34,633 bases of DNA from Candidatus Binatia bacterium (GCA_028278325.1 JANQEO010000336.1:1-34633); one strand, 5' to 3'. Shown: positions 16,649-29,700, numbered from the stretch's first letter. The notes: generated by a model from the letters alone, not told the origin. Program-made: numbers and translations.

Positions 16649-17275
16649 ATGATATTTCCAGGCGTCTTCCTCGCGGTGGTCGGTCTCCTGATCGTCGCAA
16701 CACCAGCTTCGGCACAAAACGCGGACCACGGCGCGCAGGACTATAAGCTATGCGCGAGCTGCCACGGCTTCAGGGGCGAGGGCAACCAGCTGGTAAGCGC
16801 CCCGGCGATTGCCGGTCTCGAGTCCTGGTATCTCGAGCGTCAATTGCGGAACTTCCGGGACGGCATTCGCGGTCATGCCGACGACGATCAGCCTGGCAAG
16901 ACTATGGCGCAGATGACCCGAGGCCTCGAGAGCGACACCAAGATCGCCGACGTAGTTGCCTACATCGGTACCCTTCCGGATGCGAATCCGAAACGGACGC
17001 TGGACGGTGACGAGGCGAGGGGAAGCCCGGCCTACGCGGCATGTGCAGCCTGTCACGGAGCGAACGCCGCCGGTAACGAGGCCCTGAATGCTCCTGGACT
17101 GATCGTGATTGATGACTGGTACCAGCTTGCCCAGCTCAAGAAGTTTCACGGCGGTCAGCGCGGCGCCCTGGCGGCCGATATCTACGGCCAGCAGATGGCG
17201 CCCATGGCGAAAGTCCTGCCGGACGAGCAGGCAATGAAGGACGTCATTGCCTATATCCGAACGCTCCAAGAGTAA
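16649..17275 (+). CDS. Diheme c-type cytochrome, cytochrome c4-like
   Basis: The 208-aa protein has a signal peptide (residues 1-22, ending ASA-Q) and two haem sites, CASCH at 35-39 and CAACH at 132-136, each followed by a domain of about 85 residues with the cytochrome c4 repeat pattern (YLERQLRNFRDGIRG and YQLAQLKKFHGGQRG, then a Met ligand in MAQMTRGL and MAPMAKVL). It probably shuttles electrons in the periplasm, and by position may serve NirS or NorC. I chose the ATG at 16649 because it begins the signal peptide. In-frame upstream starts (16577 GTG, 16622 ATG) would add acidic residues before it. First gene of the rightward operon. Confidence 0.9.
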   Translation: MIFPGVFLAVVGLLIVATPASAQNADHGAQDYKLCASCHGFRGEGNQLVSAPAIAGLESWYLERQLRNFRDGIRGHADDDQPGKTMAQMTRGLESDTKIADVVAYIGTLPDANPKRTLDGDEARGSPAYAACAACHGANAAGNEALNAPGLIVIDDWYQLAQLKKFHGGQRGALAADIYGQQMAPMAKVLPDEQAMKDVIAYIRTLQE

Positions 17276-17306
17276 GGCGCACAATGAGAACCGACGGGAG
17301 CGCCGA

Positions 17307-21674
<4,368 letters not shown>

Positions 21675-21675
<1 letters not shown>

Positions 21676-22907
21676 TGATACGGATCGTCGCCGGGCGTGC
21701 TGCGACGGTCGGGCTGCTGTTCAACTTGGTGCTCAGCCCGATTGCCGTACTCGCGGACGAGACCCCCGGTATTGTCGGTGCGATAGCGGGCGGAACGCCG
21801 AGCGTAGTCGCCCGCTATCGCTACGAGTTCGTCGATCAGGATTCGTTCGACAAGAACGCCAACGCGTCGACCATACTGCTGCGGTTGAACTACGAAACCG
21901 CCGACTACAACGGGTTCAGCGGGTTCATCGAATACGACTACGTGGGCGAGGTGCTGGTTGGCGACTTTAATTCGGGCGCGGGCACCAGCAGCCCCGGGCG
22001 GGACCAGTTTCCCATCGTCGCCGACCCGAAGGGTCCGGATCTCGACCAGCTCTTTCTTGCCTACAAGCCGAACGAGGACTGGCAATTTCGTCTGGGACGG
22101 CGCCTACTCAACCTCGACGACTGGCGATTTGTCGGGAGCGTAGTCTGGCGTCAGAACGAGCAGGCTTACGACGGCGTGGAGCTCAACTACGAAGGGCTGC
22201 GCGATACGAAGGTCTTCTACAGCTATGTCAACCGCGTCCGAAGAATATTCGGCAGCACGGTGCCGGCCGGCAGCCACCGCCAGGACACTCATCTTCTCAA
22301 TATCAGGCACAAGCTCACTGAAGACTGGTCGGTCGTCGGATTCGCTTACCTGATCGACAACCAGGACCAGCCGTCGTTCTCGACCCGGACTTTCGGTTTG
22401 CGCTTCGAAGGCTCGGCTGGGCTGGCGGGTGGAAGGGTCAGCCTGCTCGGCGAACTGGCCCGGCAGTCAAGCGCCTACGGTGCCCCGGTCGGTTTCGATG
22501 CCAACTTCGTCCAGCTACAGGCAATCTGGAGCAAGGACGCGTGGTCACTCGGCGCAGGCTACGAGCTGCTCGGGAGTGATGACGGGCAAGGCTTTCGTAC
22601 GCCTCTTGCCACGCTGCACAAGTTCAACGGCTGGGCAGACAAGTTCCTGTCGACCCCCGGCGCCGGCTTGCAGGACACGTACCTTCGGTTGGGTTATGGC
22701 CTGAGGTCCTGGAATCTGTCATTGCGTTACCACGACTTTCGTGCCGACGCCGGCAGTGACCGATGGGGCTCGGAAATCGACGCATCGGCCAGTAGGAAGC
22801 TTGGCGACAACCTGAGCCTGCTTCTGAAAGCAGCGTTCTTCAATGCTGATTCCTCGAGCTTCGACGACACGACCAAGCTGTGGCTAATGCTGACCGCAAG
22901 CTACTGA
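21675..22907 (+). CDS. Outer-membrane beta-barrel protein, porin/alginate-export-like
   Basis: The 410-aa protein has a signal peptide (residues 1-27, ending VLA-D) and then alternating short amphipathic strands with Tyr/Arg-rich turns (VARYRYEFVDQD, LLRLNYETADYNGFSGFIEYDY, FRLGRRLLNLDDWRFVGSV). It ends with an aromatic residue (LMLTASY), typical of an outer-membrane barrel. The strand pattern resembles AlgE-like alginate-export-domain porins; the passenger is unknown. The ATG overlaps the last base of the nirS stop (TGATG), so it is translationally coupled to nirS, which points to a role in nitrite entry or in the reductase's outer-membrane environment. No terminator is clear in the 220-base gap downstream. 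Confidence 0.82.
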
Positions 22908-23127
22908 TCTTTCCGGCGCCAGCACGCGGCGATTGAGTTATCCACAAGGACTGCGGTCTTGCCTGGCGGGCTGCGGTCTGATCGCCGTTGTACTGCGATC
23001 CCGCTGGATGTTCTCGACAAGGCACGCGACGAGACCTACTCTGAAGACGCGCCAGACCTCGAGCTCATGGCGTGACATCGTGCGCCACAGAACGGTGTAC
23101 CCGGACCGTGCCCCACCCAGTTGACGA

Positions 23128-24312
23128 CTATCGGTAGCTCGCCATTTCGTCCGGCGGTGATTTCAGAATTGCAGGTGTCGTGTCGTCATGTGCGATCGGT
23201 GCGAGGAGCACATATGACAGTCGATGTTTCTCGAGGCCTCGGAGTATTCCGTGCAGGTGCAAGGGACCGAAGCTCACCAGGTAGAGGTCTGCGGCCCCAA
23301 GCTGCGCGAGCTGTGCGAGGCTATCTGCCATCGAACGACTGCGCTGCTCGCAATTGGCTGCCGCGGCGTCAATGAGCTGCCGCTCGTCGAGGTGGCTATG
23401 CTGCTCGAACGTAGTCCAGCTTCGACGGAGGTCTCCTAATAGCGCACTGCCGTCAAAGCGGTTGTCGAGGAAGGCGAGATATGCCGTTTCCAGCGCATAG
23501 TCTGCTGCGAGAGCGCTCTGCAGCGACTGTGTCGATGCAACCGCCATGCGGTGCCGGATTGCCATGGCGGCGACGAGTATGGCCGATTCGATATACGATG
23601 CTCGAGTCTCTATCGGCATGTGCCGAACGACATCACCCGATTCGAGCACGAAAGACAGGAAGGTACTGGCGTCGATGATTCCACTCTGGAGGATGGAATG
23701 TGCCCAGGCCTCGTCCGACTCGTAGCTGCTGCGGGGATACCTATCCTGAATCACGGCACGAGTACGTGCCAGGTAGCTCCCGCCCAGCAGCAGATTCATC
23801 ATCTCCGATACGTTTCCTACTCTTTCATCACGTTCATTCGCCCAGTCGACAATTCTCATGAAGTCCAGGATATTCGACAAATGGAGTTCGCCTTCTCGAT
23901 TGCGGGACGAGGGGAAGGCGAGGTGCTCCGCCCACGCTCCCGGGTGTACTGACGGAGCCAGGATGAAGAGCGGGCTACCGACCATTCCCTGCATCGCTTT
24001 CAGCAGCGATCCGTTGAACAGGTCTTCACTCAGGCCATATCGGGCCAACACTGCGGCAACCCGGTAAGCCTGCATCGGGCAGTCAGGGCATGCGCGGACC
24101 CTCGCTTCTTCGAGCGAAATCCTCGACGTAGAAACGTCGCACGCCGACGACCAATCGAAGAACACATCGCTGTTGTCGGCGTGACCGGGACGGGTGCCGC
24201 GATCCCAAACAAAGACTTGCGCGCGCTGGGATAATTCCGAGAGACGCACTGGAGCCTCGGGGCCAGTGCTCACCCCGATCAGGCCAAGCAAGAGCGGCGC
24301 TACCGATAACAT
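23128..24312 (-). CDS. Exported protein of unknown function
   Basis: The 394-aa protein is not recognised. From the ATG at 24312 it begins with a hydrophobic signal segment (MLSVAPLLLGLIGVSTG). Upstream GTG and TTG starts are also in frame. The middle is rich in short helices (LHLSNILDFMRIVDWANERDERV, SEMMNLLLGGSYLARTRAVIQDRY). The early part has CPDCPM and another single Cys. The C-terminus is charged and rich in Ser and Pro. It converges with the barrel gene across a 220-base gap that holds nothing I can support. Its 5' end lies 119 bases from the antitoxin operator. Confidence 0.55.
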   Translation of the reverse strand: MLSVAPLLLGLIGVSTGPEAPVRLSELSQRAQVFVWDRGTRPGHADNSDVFFDWSSACDVSTSRISLEEARVRACPDCPMQAYRVAAVLARYGLSEDLFNGSLLKAMQGMVGSPLFILAPSVHPGAWAEHLAFPSSRNREGELHLSNILDFMRIVDWANERDERVGNVSEMMNLLLGGSYLARTRAVIQDRYPRSSYESDEAWAHSILQSGIIDASTFLSFVLESGDVVRHMPIETRASYIESAILVAAMAIRHRMAVASTQSLQSALAADYALETAYLAFLDNRFDGSALLGDLRRSWTTFEQHSHLDERQLIDAAAANCEQRSRSMADSLAQLAQLGAADLYLVSFGPLHLHGILRGLEKHRLSYVLLAPIAHDDTTPAILKSPPDEMASYR

Positions 24313-24431
24313 CACACACCCACTTCGTCTTTGACAGCACAGAGCGCGAGTAGTTGCTGTCAACTCTAGATCATCGCGGCAGCGAATTCTCCAATCACCA
24401 TGCCGGTTGCGCTCGCCTCACGGCGACTTTG

Positions 24432-24458
24432 CGCTATGATTACTTTGTAATCATAGCG
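24432..24458. promoter_or_regulatory. Perfect 12-bp inverted repeat, probable antitoxin operator
   Basis: CGCTATGATTAC and GTAATCATAGCG are perfect inverted arms separated by TTT. The repeat lies 40 bases before the RHH antitoxin start. RHH antitoxins usually bind such palindromes to repress their own operon. Confidence 0.65.
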
Positions 24459-24498
24459 ACCCGTGATGCACTGCAATGAACCGCCGAGGCAATGTGAC

Positions 24499-24738
24499 AT
24501 GACCACGGGAGCATTCAGTATCCGGACTGACCCCAAAAAAATTGAAAAGCTCGATAAGCTGGCCGAGCAGCAGGACCGGTCGCGAAATTACCTGGTAAAC
24601 CAGGCGATCGACCAATCTCTGGATTTGCTGGCCTGGCAGGATGAGCGGATCAAGGAAGGCATTAAAGCCGCGGACGCAGGTCGATTTGTCTCGGATGCTG
24701 TGATGGACGCGATATTTGACAAGTACAAAGACGCTTAA
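24499..24738 (+). CDS. Ribbon-helix-helix antitoxin, ParD/CopG-like
   Basis: The 79-aa protein starts with an RHH DNA-binding region: FSIRTDPKKIEKLDKLAEQQDRSRNYLVNQAIDQSL (residues 5-40), in which the strand residues and the Asn-Tyr turn are typical. The acidic-basic C-terminal tail (IKEGIKAADAGRFVSDAVMDAIF) resembles the toxin-binding end of ParD-type antitoxins. I chose the ATG at 24499 with GAGG upstream; an earlier in-frame ATG at 24463 would overlap the operator region. It precedes a ParE-like gene by two bases, the usual antitoxin-first order. With the toxin truncated, it may now be an orphan. Confidence 0.82.
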   Translation: MTTGAFSIRTDPKKIEKLDKLAEQQDRSRNYLVNQAIDQSLDLLAWQDERIKEGIKAADAGRFVSDAVMDAIFDKYKDA

Positions 24739-24740
24739 TT

Positions 24741-25037
24741 GTGCGCGTTCGTTGGACGACACTGGCTGCGAAAGCTTTGCCCGCAACTCAGGAACACATC
24801 GCGATAGATAATCCACGTGCGGCATTTGAAGTCGCGCAACACATTCACGTCGCGTTGGATCAGCTACGGGATCTTCCGAAGATGGATCGGGAAGGACGAG
24901 TGCGGGGTACACACGAGCTCGTCCCCGGCGCTTCGCCGTCGAATGCCAATCTGCCAAGAGTTGAAACGATGAGAAAGCATCATGACCGCTTCTTGTATCT
25001 GTGGCTCGGTGACAGTCTCGGTGGTCAGGAAACCTGA
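24741..25037 (+). pseudogene. Truncated ParE/RelE-like toxin fused out of frame to a GFA-gene fragment
   Basis: Residues 1-61 fit a ParE toxin: VRWTTLAAKALPATQEHIA, then LDQLRDLPKMDREGRVRGTHELV. After HELV the family should continue for some 30 residues with a PYVV-type strand and an IL-x-V-x-H end. Instead the frame runs into unrelated sequence and then reads, in the wrong frame, the copied 5' end of the GFA gene (24982 onward). So the catalytic C-terminal strand is missing and the toxin is probably dead. It starts with GTG two bases after the antitoxin stop. Confidence 0.68.
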
Positions 25038-25077
25038 CTTCATTCGCGACTGTAGCCTTTGCCGGGAAGTTAGATGA
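24982..25077 (+). pseudogene. Copied 5' fragment of the GFA-family gene
   Basis: Bases 24982-25052 match 11131-11201 with four differences in 71. The fragment encodes the GFA start MTASCICGSVTVSVVRKP, followed by DFIRDCSLCR and a stop. It is thus a 31-codon remnant that has lost the rest of the zinc domain. The stop overlaps the ATG of the following ornithine cyclodeaminase-family gene. It marks a recombination join that also destroyed the ParE gene. Confidence 0.78.
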
Positions 25078-26078
25078 CTATACAGCTCAACCCCAGTGCC
25101 AGAAGTGCCGCGGACATTACCAAGGGCGACATCGAAGTCATGACCCTGAGTGAGTCAGACGTCGTGGAGTTGATCGACCTGTCTGAACTTCTCGACGGGC
25201 TGGCTGAGGGTTTTCGAGCAATTGCACGCGGTGAAATGCAGTCGCCGCATCGACCCGAGATTACTGTGCCCGATAAGGGTTTCATGCTCTCGATGCCGGC
25301 CTGGAGGCCCGGATCGCCGATGATGGTCAAGATGGTCTGTGTTTTCGAGGGCAATCTTGCCCTCGACCTTCCTAACCATCTGGCGGTGATCAATCTGTTT
25401 GACGAGTCAACCGGGAAGCCGCTGTGCGTCATGGACGGCACCTACATCACCGGGATACGGACGGCAGGGGCGGCGGTTCTCTCCGTTCGAGAGATTTCCC
25501 GCATGGATTCGAAAGTGGTAACGCTGGTCGGTGCCGGAGTACAGGGCCGCGAGCATCTTCGGCTGTTGCCGCTGGTGCGTGACTTTGACGAGATTCTGAT
25601 CAGCTCGCTCTATCACGATGATGCAGAGAAGCTCGCGGCGAGACATCCTAAGGCCAAGGCGGTTACGGATTTGCAGGCGGCGATCGGTCGCTCAGACGTG
25701 GTGTGCCTCGCGAGCCACTCATACGAACCGGTGATTGATGCTTCGTGGATAAGGCCGGGTACTCACGTGTCGTCCGTAGGCTACGCGCCGCCGAGAGGAG
25801 AGTTGCCGGTTGAGCTGCTTCAGCTCGGGAAGCTATACGTTGAAGATGATTCGGCCTTCCAAGCCCCTCCCGTAGGTTGCGGCGAGCTTCAAGGCTTTTC
25901 GGCATCGGATGCCATCAAGTTCGGTGACGCACTCGTTGGTCTTGCACCTCTTCGCGAGCGTGATGATGAGGTCACCGTCTACAAAGCCATGGGAATCGCC
26001 ATGGAGGATCTGGTAGCAGCCGAGTTGGCGTATCGCAGGGCTTTGGGCCTGGGCAATGCCGGAACCGCATTGTTCTAG
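25074..26078 (+). CDS. Ornithine cyclodeaminase/mu-crystallin-family enzyme
   Basis: The 334-aa protein belongs to the NAD(P)-dependent family that includes ornithine cyclodeaminase, alanine dehydrogenase and ketimine reductase. It shows the substrate-binding RPEITVPDKGFMLSMPAW (Arg and Met of the active site), KMVCVFEGN, then the Rossmann motif VVTLVGAGVQGREHLRLL (about residues 145-162), CLASHSYEPVIDASWIRPGTHVSSVG and the C-terminal VYKAMGIAMEDLVAAELAY. The substrate cannot be told. The ATG at 25074 has GGGAAG before it; the ATG at 25140 starts just before the family's usual TLSESDV and is an alternative. Its original promoter was probably lost in the upstream join, so it may now be driven from the antitoxin promoter. 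Confidence 0.87.
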   Translation: MTIQLNPSARSAADITKGDIEVMTLSESDVVELIDLSELLDGLAEGFRAIARGEMQSPHRPEITVPDKGFMLSMPAWRPGSPMMVKMVCVFEGNLALDLPNHLAVINLFDESTGKPLCVMDGTYITGIRTAGAAVLSVREISRMDSKVVTLVGAGVQGREHLRLLPLVRDFDEILISSLYHDDAEKLAARHPKAKAVTDLQAAIGRSDVVCLASHSYEPVIDASWIRPGTHVSSVGYAPPRGELPVELLQLGKLYVEDDSAFQAPPVGCGELQGFSASDAIKFGDALVGLAPLRERDDEVTVYKAMGIAMEDLVAAELAYRRALGLGNAGTALF

Positions 26079-26081
26079 CCC

Positions 26082-27317
26082 GTGAACGGACCTGTAGACC
26101 GGCAGCTCGTGGCCGAGGCTTCAGCCCCTGGCCGGGCGTCGGCCAGAGTCTCTGCTCGTGACCCGAAGCGTCCGTTCAGTTGGCGCAAGTCGCTGAACTT
26201 TGGAATTGGCCAAAACCTGTATTTTGGATTCGCCGCACTTCTGTCGATTGCATGTACGCCGGCTCCTGATGCGATTGGTTCTTCTGCAGAAGTATCACTC
26301 GGGGTTCGACTGTCCGAGCGCCTTTCGGAAGCAGAAGACAACGGTGCATCCGGCATTCTGCGCATCACCCGAAACGGAAAAGTACTGTTTGAACGCGGAT
26401 TCGGTTCCGCGTCCTGCACGCTGATCGAAGAAGTTACCCCCTCTCATGTATTCATGATCGGCTCGATCACGAAGGAGCTGACGCAAGTCTTGGGATACGC
26501 TCTCGAGGAAAACGGATACCTGTCTTTCGACGGCACCGTCAGTGACTACATCCCGGGATTCCGCGGTGAAATCGGCGCGGTCGAGATCGGGCAGTTGATT
26601 CGCCATACGGGAGGGTTGCCGGACCTGATCAACGAATTCGGCCAGCCGGTTCCGTATTCTGTCGACTATGATTATGTGCCGGTCAGTCGCGACGAGCTGC
26701 TGGAGCGGGCTGAACTCGCCAAGCTGATATTTGAACCGGACACGAGGGAAGAGTACTCGAATCTGGGCTATCAGCTGCTGGCGGCAGTGTACGAAACGGT
26801 CACCGGACAAACCTACGAGGATCTTCTCCAGCAGCACATCTTTGAACCGGCAGGCATGACCGATACCGGTTTCTGGTTCAGTGATAATACGAAACGTCCG
26901 TTTGCAGACGGCTGCCGGGACCGGGATCTGCATTGGGGTAATCCGATTGACGATGCGATGTGGGATTCGGCTGGCCCGTCATGGAATTTGAAAGGTGCCG
27001 GGGGCTTGCTCTCGACGGCCGAAAGCCTGGGACTGTTCTTTGACGGTATCGGCGATGGCGTCTACTTCCAGAGCGCTGCTCAGTCGGAGCGGTACAAAGA
27101 CGATCGAATGGTGTATTCGGACAGCCGTGGACAGCGTGTGATGGCTCCGGCCGGGTCCAACGGAATTTTCGATGCCGTGGCGTTTTGGGCAGATCGCAGC
27201 AGATTTAACGTCATATTGATGACGAATCGGGCGAATCACAAAGCTGAGGACCAACTGTTCCGGGATGTTCTCGAGATGCTTCCAAGCGGGTATCTTGCAG
27301 CATCTGAACAATGGTAG
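26082..27317 (+). CDS. Serine hydrolase of the class C beta-lactamase family
   Basis: The 411-aa protein has the SxxK serine motif in IGSITKELTQ (about residues 127-130), the YxN motif in REEYSNLGYQLLAAVYE, and the family's LIRHTGGLPDL and HIFEPAGMTDTGFW stretches. The family includes beta-lactamases, DD-peptidases and esterases; no special substrate is visible. About 50 residues of linker precede the hydrophobic stretch GFAALLSIAC, which looks like a lipoprotein signal with its Cys, but the GTG start at 26082 places it unusually far inside. The true start might therefore differ, though I see no in-frame alternative nearby. The gene begins three bases after the ornithine cyclodeaminase-family gene. 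Confidence 0.82.
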   Translation: MNGPVDRQLVAEASAPGRASARVSARDPKRPFSWRKSLNFGIGQNLYFGFAALLSIACTPAPDAIGSSAEVSLGVRLSERLSEAEDNGASGILRITRNGKVLFERGFGSASCTLIEEVTPSHVFMIGSITKELTQVLGYALEENGYLSFDGTVSDYIPGFRGEIGAVEIGQLIRHTGGLPDLINEFGQPVPYSVDYDYVPVSRDELLERAELAKLIFEPDTREEYSNLGYQLLAAVYETVTGQTYEDLLQQHIFEPAGMTDTGFWFSDNTKRPFADGCRDRDLHWGNPIDDAMWDSAGPSWNLKGAGGLLSTAESLGLFFDGIGDGVYFQSAAQSERYKDDRMVYSDSRGQRVMAPAGSNGIFDAVAFWADRSRFNVILMTNRANHKAEDQLFRDVLEMLPSGYLAASEQW

Positions 27318-27410
27318 TCGTGTCTTCGGAGCGTCAGCTCCTGACCGGAATCCATCAGCCCAGCCGGGAGGGGCCGCTCCGGCAGCCTCACACCCCCGCC
27401 AGTTACGACG

Positions 27411-28241
27411 ATGACACCTGAGATTCCAGCCCGCCTTCATCCAATTTTGGCGCGAGACAGCGATGTCGCCGTGATCTTCCGCAGGGGGCCGTCCAAAGCA
27501 GTCTGTACCGTTCTCTGGGATCGACGCAAGGACACGTTCAAGGTTGGGCAATGGCTCAAGGGCCGGATCTACGAGCGGCGGGCCGACCTGTCGCCTGACG
27601 GTAAGTACCTGATCTATTTCGCCATGAACGGCAAATAGGACTCCGACACCGGCGGTTCGTGGACGGCAGTGTCGCGAGTTCCCTACCTGAAGGCGATATC
27701 GTTCTTTGGGAAAGGAGACTGCTGGCATGGCGGGGGGCTATTCACCGGTGGCAGGCGGTTCTGGCTCAACGATGGTTATGGCCATTCCGAAATGACCCGG
27801 AGCACCGAGGTAAGCCGCGACGTCGAATTTCAGCCGGACACGTATTACGGCGGCGAGTGCACCGGGGTCTACTACGTGCGACTCCAGCGGGACGGGTGGA
27901 AGCTAAAGGGGCGTCACGGAGCAAAGCTCCACACGCGGACAATCTTCGAGAAGGAGCTACTGAAAGGGTGGATCCTCAGAAAGACCGCGCACGAGCAAGT
28001 GGGTGCTCCGCCCGGGAAAGGGTGCTATTGGGACGAACACGAACTCGAGAACAAGCAGTCGGGTACAAAGCTTCAGTTTGAAGGGTGGGAGTGGGCGGAA
28101 TTGGATGGGAAGCGGATTGTCTTCGCGGCCGATGGCAAGCTATTTCGTGTTTCGCTGAAGAGTCAGACTGCGCTTGGCGTGCCAAAGGAGCTATACGACT
28201 TCAATCACTTGAAGTTTGAAGAGCTCAAGGCCCCATACTAG
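27411..28241 (+). pseudogene. Conserved-looking protein gene interrupted by one in-frame TAG
   Basis: The frame from the ATG at 27411 runs for 277 codons to 28241 with one internal stop, TAG at 27636-27638. The sense continues smoothly across it: LSPDGKYLIYFAMNGK, stop, DSDTGGSWTAVSRVPYLKA. A TGG (Trp) would fit the local sense, so a single G-to-A change is the simplest cause. The product looks soluble, with LYVLWDRR-like TVLWDRRKDTFKVGQWLKG and aromatic-rich WHGGGLFTGGRRFWLNDGYGH. I do not know its function. It may be a recent pseudogene, two peptides by re-initiation at the GTG 27669, or a sequencing error. Confidence 0.7.
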
Positions 28242-28290
28242 TTTCTCTTGAACTCGTGCAGGGCGTAACGGTAACCGTCTGTTTGCGGCG

Positions 28291-28617
28291 TCAGGCGGAG
28301 TCGATAATCGGCCGGACTGCGCTGTCGATGAGTTCAACGAGCTCGGCGTCCATGTAGCGGTAGTCGTCGGGAATGTCCAGGACGACGATCTTTGAGTCCC
28401 GTACGTCTCTCGGGAACGTCGCCAAGATCCGATTCTTGTGCTTCTGCTCCATTGGGCAGATCACATCGGCCCAGCGGATGTCGTCAATGCTCACGGTGTG
28501 CTTAGCACGCGGGCTCGTCCCAGCTGACCGGGCATTGACGACAGGGTGCCGCCGAAAGTGGGTTTCCGCTGTCGGGCTGCGCCATTGGTTTCGGCTACAA
28601 ACGAAAAGAATGTTCAC
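28291..28617 (-). CDS. Small low-molecular-weight protein tyrosine phosphatase-like protein
   Basis: The 108-aa protein has the P-loop CSRNQWRS (C-x5-R-S, residues 7-14) right after the starting MNILFV, as in low-molecular-weight phosphatases, and a later DIPDDYRYM with the acidic residue used as general acid. It is about 40 residues shorter than the classic LMW phosphatase, and fits the short group of predicted tyrosine phosphatases. The start is a GTG at 28617 with GAGG upstream. The start lies inside the 3' end of the preceding basic orf (23-base overlap), so the two are probably coupled. Native substrates are unknown. Confidence 0.85.
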   Translation of the reverse strand: MNILFVCSRNQWRSPTAETHFRRHPVVNARSAGTSPRAKHTVSIDDIRWADVICPMEQKHKNRILATFPRDVRDSKIVVLDIPDDYRYMDAELVELIDSAVRPIIDSA

Positions 28618-28861
28618 CGACCACCTCTACACGTCTTGGATAGATGAACCCGAGTTTCTTCGCCCTCATCAGTTTCTCCGACCGTAAGTACATCTGCTTC
28701 CAGCACTTCTCTGCCGGGTAGGACTTTCCATGGCAGGGAGTCGGCCGCACTTTCGAGAAGTGGCCAGTCGACTTGACGGGTGGCCGGGCAGAATTCGCCC
28801 TTTTTGCTGAGTGGCAGGCGCGCTGGCTACGACGCCATGCTCTGTCTCTCTTGGTCTTCAC
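28595..28861 (-). CDS. Small basic protein of unknown function overlapping the phosphatase gene
   Basis: The 88-aa product is rich in Arg and Lys (KTKRDRAWRRSQRA) with a C-terminal LRSEKLMRAKKLGFIYPRR. I do not recognise it. Support comes from a GTG start preceded by AGGAG at seven bases, and from its overlap with the phosphatase gene on the same strand. The low cysteine count (CHSAK, TPCHGK, EKCWKQ) makes a zinc finger unlikely. The next 127 bases upstream (28862-28988) hold nothing I can support. Confidence 0.45.
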   Translation of the reverse strand: MKTKRDRAWRRSQRACHSAKRANSARPPVKSTGHFSKVRPTPCHGKSYPAEKCWKQMYLRSEKLMRAKKLGFIYPRRVEVVGEHSFRL

Positions 28862-28988
28862 TGCTGTCTCCTATGAATCACCGGGTTCAGCAGCCGCGGC
28901 AATACGGAGACGCCGAGGATTCTGGCCGCTGCGAGATCGTCGGTCAATAGCCCGGGCTTCTTGACAATGCGATGTGGAAATCGACTGG

Positions 28989-29633
28989 TTAGGCCCCTGG
29001 CAATTCGGAACGACTCGCGCTGGAATCTTCCGGCGCATTGACGAGCGGCACCCGGTCACCCGGCCGGAACGGCGTCTCGAAAATCAGATGGCATACCAGC
29101 AGCTTCAAGAAGAACAGGGGCAGGAACCACTCGAGGCCGGGCGTAGCTTCGAACAGTCTGCCGGCGCCGATCAGCGCGAGCGCATACAGCCCGAAGCCGA
29201 TCGGCCTTTGCAGATACAGCGGTGTTGCCAGGATCGCGATTGCGGAAATCAGCAGGTAGCCGCCGACCACGCTGAAGTAGGCACCATCTCCGCCTCTGAA
29301 TAGCACGGCAACTATCGCAATGTGAATGATATGGATGGCAACGAAGCCAAACTGCTGTCGTACTCCCTGACCCGGGCGATGGAACCAGCGTTTGGTGGCA
29401 CCGGTTGCGTTCGTGAGCACACCCCCAAGCAGATCAAAGGCCAGGAACGCGATCAGTGCCAGTTGAAGGGCAGTCCAGGACGCTTCGAGAGTAGCGGCAT
29501 ACAGCGGCGCCGCGACGGCCGCGATGATCGCGGGGACGAACTGCAGGACGCGCTCGGCGCTGGTGGCGCCGGGGCCGGCCAACTTGTCCAGACATCCGGC
29601 CAATCCGGAACGAGGAGCGGGTGTATGGTTCAT
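28989..29633 (-). CDS. Multi-spanning membrane protein of unknown function, divergent from tetR
   Basis: The 214-aa protein has about six hydrophobic segments (for example VLQFVPAIIAAVAAPLYAA, LQLALIAFLAFDLLGGVLTN, FVAIHIIHIAIVAVLF, YLLISAIAILATPLYL) and polar ends. I do not recognise the family. It starts at an ATG 117 bases from the TetR gene, across a double palindromic operator. TetR regulators usually control the divergent neighbour, so this gene is the likely target and might handle a small hydrophobic compound; that is inference. Confidence 0.7.
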   Translation of the reverse strand: MNHTPAPRSGLAGCLDKLAGPGATSAERVLQFVPAIIAAVAAPLYAATLEASWTALQLALIAFLAFDLLGGVLTNATGATKRWFHRPGQGVRQQFGFVAIHIIHIAIVAVLFRGGDGAYFSVVGGYLLISAIAILATPLYLQRPIGFGLYALALIGAGRLFEATPGLEWFLPLFFLKLLVCHLIFETPFRPGDRVPLVNAPEDSSASRSELPGA

Positions 29634-29661
29634 AACTTGCTGATTTTATTGATTTGAGGAG

Positions 29662-29700
29662 CATAACAGTTGTTATATACAATACATAACAACTGTTATG
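29662..29700. promoter_or_regulatory. Double palindromic operator between membrane gene and tetR
   Basis: Two 15-base arms, CATAACAGTTGTTAT (29662-29676) and ATAACAACTGTTATG (29686-29700), are exact inverted repeats separated by nine bases. Each arm is itself ATAACA-N2-TGTTAT, so the region contains two operator copies 23 bases centre to centre. A TTGAGG (29654-29659) and TACAAT (29678-29683), 18 bases apart, would form a rightward promoter with one operator inside it and one over the start. Confidence 0.75.

Noticed and set aside
22908..23127. Possible small gene in the gap after the barrel gene
   Set aside because: A short 63-codon frame exists but lacks a ribosome binding site and any coherent composition.
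27636..27638. TAG read as pyrrolysine or programmed readthrough
   Set aside because: No pyrrolysine genes or readthrough structure are visible; a simple nonsense change from TGG explains it better.
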